This document shows positions 53,869-62,285 of a stretch of 64,000 nucleotides of DNA, piece by piece. A program made the translations under genes and the position numbers. Under the pieces are notes generated by a model. It did no database searches and was not told where the DNA came from. It saw only the letters and a list, made by a program, of their open reading frames with translations. The stretch comes from Haloflavibacter putidus (GTDB taxonomy: Bacteria; Bacteroidota; Bacteroidia; Flavobacteriales; Flavobacteriaceae), in assembly GCF_006546625.1 (NCBI RefSeq), contig NZ_VIAR01000015.1, positions 16,807 through 80,806 on the forward strand, written 5' to 3'. Each line of letters opens with the position of its first letter. Position 1 is the stretch's first letter.

Positions 53869-54001
53869 GGGCAACAACGTATATAAAAAATTGCTTGTTT
53901 TTGGTTTTGAAAAAAGGTAATTTTCATTTTTAAAAAAATAGGTCACGCCGACAAGTCCGCGCATTTTCACACGCAACTTATTATATACGAGACCGTTCTA
54001 C
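53869..54001 (+). repeat. attC19 (133 bp)
   Basis: Heptamers GGGCAAC and GTTCTAC, the only right core without a purine after GTT. Singleton interior. Cassette 19 ends: GTTGCCCACC / GGTGGGCAAC. Confidence 0.88.
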
Positions 54002-54006
54002 ACCAT

Positions 54007-54573
54007 TTGAAAAAAAATATAACTAAATACGGAATATTATCATTTTTTGGAATAGCTATGATTTACCAATTTATTCCGATTGGTGATTATTGTAGCGGAC
54101 TTTTAAGTGGTTTAAATTTTTTATTTTTTGCAGGTTTACTAATCCTAACTTTTTTTATTGTAACAATTATTAACCTGATCAAAATCTATAAAAAGAAACA
54201 AAAATTTGATTTATTTCCTTTAATTTTAATTTTATCCTTTGGAATAATCGGATACATAATTATGAGTCTTGAAAATAAAAAGTTTTGGACAACAGTTAAG
54301 TTATCTGGAATTATTCAAGTTGAGGGAAGATCTCCAAGTGGAACTTTAAAGTTATATAAAAATGGAACTTTTGGTGCTACTTATCATAGCATTGAATATA
54401 GCTGTACATTTCAAGGAGAATATAAATTAAAAAATAATAAACTTCAGCTAGAAAGAAAAGATATTTTAATAGAAACGGATAGTATATTCACAAATCAATA
54501 CGTATTAAATACTGTCAAAGAATCACTAACTCCAATTAATAAAAGTTTCAAAACTATAAAAATAATTAAATAA
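54007..54573 (+). CDS. Cassette 20: membrane protein of unknown function
   Basis: 188 residues with a TTG start 12 bp after the core. Three membrane helices (about 8-25, 35-58 and 71-90), then a soluble beta-rich domain (GTLKLYKNGTFGATYHS, CTFQGEYKLKNNKLQLE). No family recognised. Confidence 0.62.
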   Translation: MKKNITKYGILSFFGIAMIYQFIPIGDYCSGLLSGLNFLFFAGLLILTFFIVTIINLIKIYKKKQKFDLFPLILILSFGIIGYIIMSLENKKFWTTVKLSGIIQVEGRSPSGTLKLYKNGTFGATYHSIEYSCTFQGEYKLKNNKLQLERKDILIETDSIFTNQYVLNTVKESLTPINKSFKTIKIIK

Positions 54574-54579
54574 AACGGT

Positions 54580-54775
54580 GTAGAACAACGTATATAAAAA
54601 ATAGCTTCTTCTGCCCTAACCTAAAAATTTGTTTATATTTGGTAAGTCACCAAATCTTTTGATTTGGCTTTTGAAAAGTAAAGGTAAAATCAAAATGCAA
54701 AAGTTTTGGCTTGTTTTATGGCGGAAAATTAATCGCTAATTTCTACGCTACTTTTCATATACAAACACGTTGTGG
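54580..54775 (+). repeat. attC20 (196 bp, long class)
   Basis: Heptamers GTAGAAC and GTTGTGG. Long class, distantly like attC5; includes TATATTTGG. Cassette 20 ends: GTTCTACACC / GGTGTAGAAC. Confidence 0.9.
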
Positions 54776-54794
54776 TGCATTTGAAAAAAATTAA

Positions 54795-55229
54795 ATGAAT
54801 AAGAATAAATTACTTTTATTAACCGCTTTATTTTTGATTCCGACTTTGATTTTCGGACAATCTGAAAAACGTGAAAAGTTGACTGTTGGCTTTGTGTGCG
54901 GAGTTTCTGCTGGAACTACACCGCTTGTGGATAAAATTACTGATTTAATAAAAGAAAAAAAATACTCTGAAATTTCGTCTTGGTTAGAGTCTAAAAATAG
55001 TGGAGAAATATTTCTTGCTATCATAACATTAGAACGGCTGAATCAAAATAAAAACTACATATTGAAAGATAAAGAATTAGAAAAAATAAAATTTTGGAAA
55101 TCTTCATCAATTCTTGTCTATAATTGTTTAGGATGCTTTTTAGATACGAACTTAATGAATGAACTATTTGAAAATAAAAATTCCCTTGAAGAAATTACTT
55201 GGCTCAATAAAGTACTACCGATTGAATAA
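54795..55229 (+). CDS. Cassette 21: secreted protein of unknown function
   Basis: 144 residues. Signal peptide (1-20, ending LIFGQ), then a helical domain with two cysteine-containing phrases (VGFVCGVSAG and VYNCLGCFLD). No family recognised. Confidence 0.63.
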   Translation: MNKNKLLLLTALFLIPTLIFGQSEKREKLTVGFVCGVSAGTTPLVDKITDLIKEKKYSEISSWLESKNSGEIFLAIITLERLNQNKNYILKDKELEKIKFWKSSSILVYNCLGCFLDTNLMNELFENKNSLEEITWLNKVLPIE

Positions 55230-55249
55230 ATTAATGGAAAAAAAACGCA

Positions 55250-55383
55250 CCACAACAATGTATAACCGCAATTACGGCGGATTCGACTACGTCCGAATCC
55301 ACTCGGAATTGCTAAAGCCTGTGTTTAACCGAAAATAATCGCTAATTTCACCCGTAACTGACGGTTATACGAGACCGTTATAC
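55250..55383 (+). repeat. attC21 (134 bp)
   Basis: Heptamers CCACAAC and GTTATAC. Family of attC17. Cassette 21 ends: GTTGTGGTGC / GCACCACAAC. Confidence 0.92.
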
Positions 55384-55828
55384 GCAATTTAAGACAGAAC
55401 TTAATCCTCAAATAATTTCGATTATAAATTGAATTTTGTAAATCAAAAATTAATCAGAAATCTGTAAAATCACTCTGGAAATAGGAATGAATTCGGTCGC
55501 TTGCCAAATGGAATTTATACTAAGATTTAGGACAAGCTCGCCAAAAGCTTCGGAATTGAAAATCGCTACGGTGAAAAATCAGCAAACCAGCCAAACGGAT
55601 TTTTAACTGGAGAATAATGACGAACTGGACAAAATCAATGGATTTAAAATTGACGTGAAAATATGATTAAAGCTATCTTATCGAATTAATAATTATAGTG
55701 GAATTAATCTTAGCGGATACGAAAGTGATGAAAAGCAATGCGCGCCGAAAAAATTCGAAATTTTTAGAGGATTTCTAAGGTTTAAATATGATTAAATTCA
55801 AGTGCTGAATCGGAAAGTAAAAAACTGC
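55378..55828 (+). other. Cassette 22: no credible gene
   Basis: About 450 bp without a + strand frame of note. A 66-codon minus-strand frame spans the attC and looks accidental. The composition resembles the other gene-free cassettes. Probably a decayed gene. Confidence 0.6.
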
Positions 55829-55964
55829 GTATAACAATGCATATACTTAATGCTCGGGGTAGTGTATGAAAAATAAGTTTGAGTATTTTTATAAAAGTCT
55901 GTAACTTGAAAACGAAATAAATACTAATTAAGGTCGCACTAAAGTATATGCTAGACCGTTGGCA
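55829..55964 (+). repeat. attC22 (136 bp)
   Basis: Heptamers GTATAAC and GTTGGCA. Singleton; arms GCATATACTTAATGC and GCACTAAAGTATATGC pair. Cassette 22 ends: GTTATACGCA / TGCGTATAAC. Confidence 0.88.
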
Positions 55965-56012
55965 GTAATACAAGAAAATCATTTTTCAAATAAACATTTA
56001 GTAAAAAAATTG

Positions 56013-56020
56013 TATTTTTG
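56013..56020 (+). promoter_or_regulatory. Promoter -7 box inside cassette 23
   Basis: TATTTTTG, same position and context as in cassette 6, 17 bp before the antitoxin ATG. Confidence 0.5.
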
Positions 56021-56036
56021 ATTAAATACGAAAATT

Positions 56037-56273
56037 ATGGATTTACAAACTCGAAAACTCAATTTAATAACTTATCTAGCCCAAATTAAGGACGAGATAT
56101 TATTTGACAAATTGGAAAATTATATCCTAAAAAGAGAGATTGAACACAATCCTGAATTAAAACCATTTACTGTCCAGGAATTAGTTAATCGAATTGAAAA
56201 ATCTGAATCGGATTTCAAAAATGGAAATGTAAAAAGTCAAGAAGATTTAGAGAGAATATCAGCAAATTGGTAA
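56037..56273 (+). CDS. Cassette 23: antitoxin, second copy
   Basis: 78 residues, nearly identical to the antitoxin of cassette 6 (differences at VQELVNR and SESDF). The frame is intact although its toxin partner is broken, so it could still neutralise the toxin from cassette 6. Confidence 0.85.
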   Translation: MDLQTRKLNLITYLAQIKDEILFDKLENYILKREIEHNPELKPFTVQELVNRIEKSESDFKNGNVKSQEDLERISANW

Positions 56274-56275
56274 CA

Positions 56276-56591
56276 ATGAAAATAGTTTGGACTGATTTTG
56301 CTATCAGAAATTTAAAAGACATTTTTGATTATTATGCTATTGAAGTAAATAAAAAACTTGCTCATAAAATCAGAAAACAAATACTTAAATCCTCGAAACA
56401 ATTAATAAAAAACCCGAATTCTGGTCCCGTAGAACCTAATTTGACAATTTCTAAATAAAAATCACCGATACTTAATAAGTGGACATTATAAACTGATTTA
56501 CAGAATTGTAGATAATGAAATTATAATTAATGATGTCTTTGACACACGACAAAATCCGACTAAAATGAATGATGAAAAGCGGATTGAATAA
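56276..56591 (+). pseudogene. Cassette 23: RelE/ParE toxin, frameshifted
   Basis: Matches the 104-codon toxin of cassette 6, but an extra T in the run at 56448-56450 shifts the frame and gives a stop after about 60 codons. The remaining sequence to 56591 still matches the toxin in another frame. The end strands with the likely active residues are lost. Confidence 0.85.
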
Positions 56592-56602
56592 TAAAGTACT
56601 AC

Positions 56603-56736
56603 TGCCAACAGCGCATATAGTTTATGGCGGAATTAGTGCCAAATCCAAAATTTTTGTATTTTTAGAAACGTAAAACCTTAACCGAAAAATTAGCGCATTT
56701 TTGCCCGCCACAAACCATATACGCAACACGTTGTGG
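56603..56736 (+). repeat. attC23 (134 bp)
   Basis: Heptamers TGCCAAC and GTTGTGG. Singleton interior (GCGCATATAGTTTATGGCGG), not related to attC6. Cassette 23 ends: GTTGGCAGTA / TACTGCCAAC. Confidence 0.9.
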
Positions 56737-56742
56737 TTAATT

Positions 56743-57570
56743 ATGAAAAAACTGAAATACATATTAATTTTACTAATTCTTTTAAATTGCAAATCTGAAA
56801 AAGAAGAAGCTTTTTATGAATATAATGGACAATTAGTTAGAGTAAAACTTGATAACTTTGAAACCAAAACCGACTCTACTTTTACTGGATATGGCGGTGA
56901 ACTTTATTCAAATGGGAATTTAAAATCTATGTCGTTCTATAAAAATGGAGAACCAATTGACACACTTTTTTACTATTATGAAAATGGAATAATTAAAAAA
57001 AAAGGACTCGTAAAAAATGGGGCTGAAAATGGTTGGTGGATCTACTTCAGAAAAAACGGAATGGTTAAAGAAAAAATTGAATGGAAACCAATGGGAAATG
57101 ACATTATACACAAAAATCAAAGTTTAGTGTTCGATAATAATGAAAAAATAAGAATGGAACCAAGCACTTACTTTGAACTTGAAATCCCCGACACTATTAA
57201 TATTGGGAAAAACTTGGGTTTTGTAAAAAACTATGTCAGTGATTTTAATAACGTTTATAAGCGATACTTATCTGTAATTATTGAAAATAAATACGCCGAT
57301 AATAATGTTAAAAATGACACATTCACTAATAGAACTTTGAAACCTTATTTTGGCATTTTTGGCCACAAACTTGGAAAACAAATTGTAAAGGGACAGATTG
57401 AAGAAAAGATAATACAAACCGATGACATAAATAAAGACTCAATTTCATGGAAAATCATTAACCATTATAAATATTTCGAGAAAGAAGTATTTGTTTCGGA
57501 TAATGAAAAAGTTTCCGAAAAGAGTAAGAAAATAATAAATGATTATAATAAAACTAAAGAAAATAACTAA
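56743..57570 (+). CDS. Cassette 24: lipoprotein with MORN-like repeats
   Basis: 275 residues from the ATG at 56743. Lipobox LLNC, then MORN_2-type repeats: LYSNGNLKSMSFYKNGEPID, YYENGIIKKKGLVKNGAENG, YFRKNGMVKEKIEWK. Proteins of this kind are often labelled YwqK-type antitoxin, usually without proof. The C-terminal ~150 residues are unfamiliar. Confidence 0.75.
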   Translation: MKKLKYILILLILLNCKSEKEEAFYEYNGQLVRVKLDNFETKTDSTFTGYGGELYSNGNLKSMSFYKNGEPIDTLFYYYENGIIKKKGLVKNGAENGWWIYFRKNGMVKEKIEWKPMGNDIIHKNQSLVFDNNEKIRMEPSTYFELEIPDTINIGKNLGFVKNYVSDFNNVYKRYLSVIIENKYADNNVKNDTFTNRTLKPYFGIFGHKLGKQIVKGQIEEKIIQTDDINKDSISWKIINHYKYFEKEVFVSDNEKVSEKSKKIINDYNKTKENN

Positions 57571-57765
57571 CCACAACACCGTATATAACAAATAGCTTCG
57601 TCTTTTCTAAATCGAAAATTTTGGTATATTTGGAATGTCGCCAATTTTTTATTTGGCGTTTTAGAGGTTTAAAGATAAAAACTTAAACAAAAAAATTGGC
57701 TCGTGGCGCAACCGAAAAATTCACTCTTTTTTGCACGCTACTTGTCATATACGCACACGTTACAC
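57571..57765 (+). repeat. attC24 (195 bp, long class)
   Basis: Heptamers CCACAAC and GTTACAC. Family of attC9. Contains TATATTTGG. Cassette 24 ends: GTTGTGGTTA / TAACCACAAC. Confidence 0.9.
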
Positions 57766-58192
57766 ATAAACACTCCGAAAAAACTCGGGTCGGATATATG
57801 ACAATTGGAAATCTGAATTTACCAAGCATTACCTGAAACGAATTGAAAAGCTGTTTTTAAAAGTCGAAATCTCCGCTTCTATCGAAAATTGGTTTTCTAA
57901 TCCAAATAAACGAATCAGAATCCTAAATATGACTTTTGACGAATGTTGAGCATTGAGCAGTTATCTGAATTTGAAAAATAAAGCGTGAAAAACAAAATAT
58001 AAAATTGGAAAAGTAACACAGCGGAATTTTTATCACGTTCGAAAACAAATGACTTTACTCTTGAAAACAGAATTTGAAAATTTAGTTTTATTTAGCGAAA
58101 CTTCTGCTCTTCTCGACGGAATTGAAAAGCAAAACGAAAAAAATCAGAAACGTGAAAAGTGCTTCGTCCTAATCAGAACGTGTCGTGTCAAT
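57760..58192 (+). other. Cassette 25: no credible gene, diverged copy of cassette 8
   Basis: About 430 bp, similar throughout to cassette 8 but with deletions and substitutions. No frame is shared between the copies. Its ends have changed together relative to cassette 8 (GTTGCACAC to GTTACACAT, GTGTGCAAC to ATGTGTAAC), keeping complementarity. Confidence 0.75.
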
Positions 58193-58326
58193 GTGTAACA
58201 ACGGCTATAATGCATTGCGGGTTGGAATTTTCTGTTGAAAATTCCAGTTAAAATAGTATTTTCGTTTACCAGCGGAATAATTCTGCGAATGAGTCCGCAA
58301 CGACATCATAGCCAAGACCGTTGTAA
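58193..58326 (+). repeat. attC25 (134 bp)
   Basis: Heptamers GTGTAAC and GTTGTAA. Close copy of attC8. Cassette 25 ends: GTTACACAT / ATGTGTAAC. Confidence 0.92.
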
Positions 58327-58352
58327 GTAATGCCGAAAAACCCAGAAACCGA

Positions 58353-59147
58353 ATGAAAAAAACAATATTCGAAATTACCAAAATGGACTGTCCTTCAGAG
58401 GAAAATCTAATCCGAATGAAATTGGACGGAATTTCAAGTATTGCGAATTTGGACTTTGATATTCCGAACCGAAAACTGACTGTTTTTCACAGCGGAGAAT
58501 CCGACCAAATCGAAAAGTCCGTTATTGAACTAAATTTAGGCGGAAAGAAAATCTCGACCGAACAGACCGACCAAACAGAATTTAATGAAAATGCAAACCA
58601 AAAAAAGCTACTTTGGTCTGTACTTGCAATCAATTTTGCCTTTTTTATTATCGAAATGACAACAGGAATAATCTCAAAATCAATGGGTCTTGTTGCCGAT
58701 AGTTTGGATATGCTTGCCGACAGTTTCGTATACGGAATTAGCTTGTTTGCGGTTGGCGGAACGTTGATTAAGAAAAAGCGGATTGCAAAACTTGCTGGAT
58801 ATTTTCAAATAACACTTGCGATTATTGGATTTGTGGAAGTTTTAAGAAGATTTTTTGGAAACGAGAAACTTCCCGATTTTTCGACAATGATTATCGTTTC
58901 GATTTTTGCACTTATTGCAAACGGAATTTGTCTTTACATTTTGCAAAAGTCAAAAAGCAAAGAAGAGGCTCATATGAAAGCGAGTATGATTTTCACATCA
59001 AATGACGTGATTATCAATTTAGGAGTAATAATTGCTGGAATTTTGGTAAATTGGTTGAGTTCGAGCAAACCTGATTTGATTATCGGAACAATCGTTTTTG
59101 TTTTGGTAATTCAAGGAGCATTTAGAATATTGAAATTAAGTAAGTGA
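58353..59147 (+). CDS. Cassette 26: cation transporter (CDF type) with HMA-like N-terminus
   Basis: 264 residues. N-terminal ~70 residues fold like a heavy-metal-associated domain (FEITKMDCPSEENLIRMKL, with one cysteine), followed by about five membrane helices of a cation-diffusion facilitator: SMGLVADSLDMLADSFVYG carries the Asp ligands, and NDVIINLGVIIAG the second site. It would export a divalent metal. The only clear metabolic or transport gene in the array. ATG 33 bp after the core. Confidence 0.85.
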   Translation: MKKTIFEITKMDCPSEENLIRMKLDGISSIANLDFDIPNRKLTVFHSGESDQIEKSVIELNLGGKKISTEQTDQTEFNENANQKKLLWSVLAINFAFFIIEMTTGIISKSMGLVADSLDMLADSFVYGISLFAVGGTLIKKKRIAKLAGYFQITLAIIGFVEVLRRFFGNEKLPDFSTMIIVSIFALIANGICLYILQKSKSKEEAHMKASMIFTSNDVIINLGVIIAGILVNWLSSSKPDLIIGTIVFVLVIQGAFRILKLSK

Positions 59148-59162
59148 ATAAAAAAGCACTAC

Positions 59163-59297
59163 TTACAACACCGTGTATAATTAATTGCTTTGTTCTTCCC
59201 TACTTGTGAAAATTCCTGCGGAATTTTCACGGGTTCGTAAAAGTTTGCTAAATTAGTTGCTGAACCACGCAACTAATCATACACAAACACGTTAGCG
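59163..59297 (+). repeat. attC26 (135 bp)
   Basis: Heptamers TTACAAC and GTTAGCG. Related to attC6; hairpin GTGAAAATTCCTGCGGAATT and its complement. Cassette 26 ends: GTTGTAAGTA / TACTTACAAC. Confidence 0.92.
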
Positions 59298-59685
59298 GTA
59301 AAATAAAACCGACATTTTGCTGGTTCAAAAAAAGTGGCTAAAAATTCAAAGTTAGATAAGATTTACAAAGTTTCGGCGGAATAAAAAGCGCAGCGCGGAA
59401 TTTTGACGAAAAATAATTTGAAATTTAAGCGAGATTTGAAAGTGAAAAACGACTGAATTAAAGTTCGCTTTTTCCAGAAATTTAATTTCAACTGAATAGT
59501 TTGCCTCCGCCCTAGTTCCGATTTTATTAATTTTATCAGCAGAACGAAAAAAGAATATAGATTTTTAAAAACGGAAAAATTCGGCAAATAAATGTAAATC
59601 CTGAAATATCACTCTGAAAAGAAATAATTCAATGTATGTAATTAATCGACCAACCGACTATCATTCGAGATTATAAAAATTCTAC
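59292..59685 (+). other. Cassette 27: no credible + strand gene; duplicate of cassette 29
   Basis: About 394 bp, nearly identical to 61731-62124. A 74-codon minus-strand frame (59587-59363) is open in both copies, but the copies are so similar that this says little. It faces against every other cassette gene. Possibly a decayed gene or an RNA. Confidence 0.65.
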
Positions 59686-59818
59686 CGCTAACACCGCATA
59701 TAGCTTATTGCTACGAAAGTTTTTATTCCGGGTTTTGTCAAAATTTGCTATATTTGGTTTTCAACCGAAAAATTAGCGCGTGTTTTCACGCAACAAGCAA
59801 TATACGCACACGTTAGGC
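59686..59818 (+). repeat. attC27 (133 bp)
   Basis: Heptamers CGCTAAC and GTTAGGC. Close copy of attC29; contains TATATTTGG. Cassette 27 ends: GTTAGCGGTA / TACCGCTAAC. Confidence 0.92.
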
Positions 59819-59855
59819 ACAAGTATGACTCAAATGAAAATTCAGTAAAAAAATG

Positions 59856-59864
59856 TACATTTGC
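59856..59864 (+). promoter_or_regulatory. Promoter -7 box inside cassette 28
   Basis: TACATTTGC matches TAnnTTTGY exactly, 27 bp before the start of the peptidase gene, within a 79-bp leader. Confidence 0.55.
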
Positions 59865-59890
59865 CATAAGTAAAATTATTTATCAGATTC

Positions 59891-61048
59891 TTGACAATAG
59901 AGCATAACATATCACGTATAAATTATCTTTTAAAGTTATATGGATTAACTTTAAATGAGTTATTGGAAAAAATCAGCGAAGGTCTGAAAAATCCAATAAC
60001 TAAAGATGACTTATACTCTAGTGAAATTAAAATTAGTCACTTAAAAAAAATAGATAAAGTTTTTAATAAAGGTCTTGAGTACTATATAAACCCTAAACCT
60101 TTAACTGAAAACAAAGAAGCTAGTATTTTTTTTAGAAAGGATAAATTTAACTCTGATTTAAATATTGGAGCAAAGAAAATTGTTAATCAATTTGAAGATT
60201 TAAAAAACTCCTTAACGGCAATTTCTAAACTTTCAGATATTCATTTCGAAAGAAAAATTCCAATCTATTCAATAAAGGATAATCCGAAAAAAGTTGCAGA
60301 AGAAATTAGAAAGCTGTTATATCCTGATGAATTTTCACCTGTTTTAAGAGACTTTTTAAAAGAACTCATATCTAAATTTGCAGAAAACAATATAATGGTA
60401 TTTGAGTTCATTGAAACTTGGAATAAAAAAGATACCGCAAACATTAATGGTTTTTATTTAAAACCGAATGTAATTGTTCTTAAAAGACAACAAAAATCAT
60501 TCAGACGAGAAATTTTCACATTAATTCACGAATTAGGTCATTACTTACTCAATGAGGAAGAAATTGAAGAAGTTGATGTTAAATCAATTTCTCAAAAGGA
60601 TTTAAGCAAAATTGAAAATTGGTGCAACGAGTTTTCCTATTTCTTTTTAGTTGGTAGTTTTGCCAATACTATCGAGAAATTAAAAAGAGCTGATTCGTCT
60701 AATGACTATCATTTTGATTTAATTCAAAGAATTTCGAGAGAAACCAATTTAAGCACATTAGCTTTATATACAAGGTTATTGTATTCTAAAAAGATTTCAA
60801 ATAAAGGTTACAACAACGTTAAAAACGAACTTGATGAACTTTATCGAAAAAAAATAGAAGAAGAAAACAGAAAAAAGGAGCTTGATAAGCTTTCTGGAAT
60901 TAAAAGAGGTGGTTCTGTTCCAAAACCTATTAATTCACCATTATTTGTTAACACATTACAAACAGCATTATATGGAGGAGTAATTAACGAATATGATTTC
61001 TGTAAAAAACTGAATATTAAACCCGAAAAAATCGAGAAATACATCTAA
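59891..61048 (+). CDS. Cassette 28: ImmA/IrrE-type metallopeptidase with N-terminal HTH-like region
   Basis: 385 residues with a TTG start. The N-terminal ~70 residues look like a short helix-turn-helix (LLKLYGLTLNELLEKISEGL). The zinc peptidase domain carries HELGH at 213-217 in FTLIHELGHYLL and a later Glu. Such proteins pair with a PIN-like DUF4411 toxin, as here, and act as the antitoxin/regulator. It overlaps the next gene by one base (TAATG). Confidence 0.87.
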   Translation: MTIEHNISRINYLLKLYGLTLNELLEKISEGLKNPITKDDLYSSEIKISHLKKIDKVFNKGLEYYINPKPLTENKEASIFFRKDKFNSDLNIGAKKIVNQFEDLKNSLTAISKLSDIHFERKIPIYSIKDNPKKVAEEIRKLLYPDEFSPVLRDFLKELISKFAENNIMVFEFIETWNKKDTANINGFYLKPNVIVLKRQQKSFRREIFTLIHELGHYLLNEEEIEEVDVKSISQKDLSKIENWCNEFSYFFLVGSFANTIEKLKRADSSNDYHFDLIQRISRETNLSTLALYTRLLYSKKISNKGYNNVKNELDELYRKKIEEENRKKELDKLSGIKRGGSVPKPINSPLFVNTLQTALYGGVINEYDFCKKLNIKPEKIEKYI

Positions 61049-61611
61049 TGAGATTTATAATTGATACAAGTACTTGGGTTTCTTTAGTTAAATACTACAA
61101 GCCATTTGATAATAGTTCAGTTATATATGATTTTTTTAAACAAAAAATTAAAGCTGGTGAATTTATCTTATTATCAGAAGTATCAATAGAATGCTCCTTT
61201 GTTTCAAAAAAAATAGTTATAAAAGAGTTAGATTTTATCACAGATAAAAATCTAATTACAAAAACGACAAGTCTTCTTCCAACTAAAAAATTCTATAACT
61301 TATTAGATAATCAGTTCTGTAATCAAATCCAAAAAAGATTACTATCAGAAGTTGATATTGAATCTTTAACTAATGATTTTCTAAAATCAGCCGATGCAAA
61401 AATAATCCTTAAGGCAATTGAGATTTCAAAAACTTTGGATAATCATATAACTGTTGTGACTGAAGAAACTAGTTCTAATAATGATAACAAACTATACAAA
61501 AAGATTCCTGCAATTTGCAAGGAATTGAATATTGACTGTATCGGATTACCAAAATTAATTGAATTATTCAATAAGGAAATTACAGTTAAGATAAAAAATA
61601 CCAGTGCCTAA
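61048..61611 (+). CDS. Cassette 28: PIN-like (DUF4411-type) putative toxin
   Basis: 187 residues. Begins MRFIIDTSTWVSLVKYY, the DUF4411/PIN pattern with the first acidic residue; further acidic residues lie in EVSIECSF, SADAKIILKAIE and VVTEETSSNND. Probably an RNA-cutting toxin controlled by the peptidase gene before it. Its stop codon lies in the left heptamer of attC28. Confidence 0.84.
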   Translation: MRFIIDTSTWVSLVKYYKPFDNSSVIYDFFKQKIKAGEFILLSEVSIECSFVSKKIVIKELDFITDKNLITKTTSLLPTKKFYNLLDNQFCNQIQKRLLSEVDIESLTNDFLKSADAKIILKAIEISKTLDNHITVVTEETSSNNDNKLYKKIPAICKELNIDCIGLPKLIELFNKEITVKIKNTSA

Positions 61612-61736
61612 CAATGGCTATAAGTAATTGCTTGTTCTCGCCTACTTCTGAAAATCCTCGCGGATTTTCAGTTTGGTGTATACTTGCTAAGTTAAGTACT
61701 AAACCACGCAACTACTCATAGCCGAGACCGTTAGCG
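61606..61736 (+). repeat. attC28 (131 bp)
   Basis: Heptamers GCCTAAC and GTTAGCG. Nearly identical inside to attC1 (about five differences). Cassette 28 ends: GTTAGGCAC / GTGCCTAAC. Confidence 0.92.
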
Positions 61737-62124
61737 GTAAAATAAAACCGACATTTTGCTGGTTCAAAAAAGCTTTTTAAAAACTCAAAGTTAGATAAGA
61801 TTTACAAAGTTTCGGCGGAATAAAAAGCGCAGCGCGGAATTTTGACTAAAATGAATTTGAAATTTAAGCGAGATTTGAAAGTGAAAAACGACTGAATTAA
61901 AGTTCGCTTTTTCCAGAAATTTAATTTCAACTGAATAGTTTGCCTCCGCCCTAGTTCCGATTTTATTAATTTTATCAGCAGAACGAAAAAATAATATAGA
62001 TTTTTAAAAACGGAAAAATTCGGCAAATAAATGTAAATCCTGAAATATCACTCTGAAATGAAATAATTCAATGTATGTCTTTAATCGAACAACCGACTAT
62101 CATTCGAGATTATAAAAATTCTAC
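61731..62124 (+). other. Cassette 29: no credible + strand gene; duplicate of cassette 27
   Basis: Near-identical copy of 59292-59685, with its own near-identical attC. The same 74-codon minus-strand frame is open (62026-61802). The two copies are separated by one complete toxin-antitoxin cassette. Confidence 0.65.
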
Positions 62125-62257
62125 CGCTAACACCGCATATAGCTTATTGCTACGAAAGTTTTTATTCCGGGTTTTATCAAAATTTGCTATATTTGGTTTT
62201 CAACCGAATAAATCGCGCGTGTTTTCACGCAACAAGCAATATACGCACACGTTAGCG
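62125..62257 (+). repeat. attC29 (133 bp)
   Basis: Heptamers CGCTAAC and GTTAGCG. Close copy of attC27. Cassette 29 ends: GTTAGCGGTA / TACCGCTAAC. Confidence 0.92.
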
Positions 62258-62285
62258 GTCAGCTGAAAAACGAAACGAGAATCAA

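Noticed and set aside
48328..57570. The lipoprotein cassettes as one protein family
   Set aside because: They share only the export signal and lipobox; the mature parts show no common pattern.
59363..59587. 74-codon minus-strand gene in cassettes 27 and 29
   Set aside because: Open in both copies, but the copies are almost identical; it faces against all other genes and has no recognisable features. Kept only as a note.
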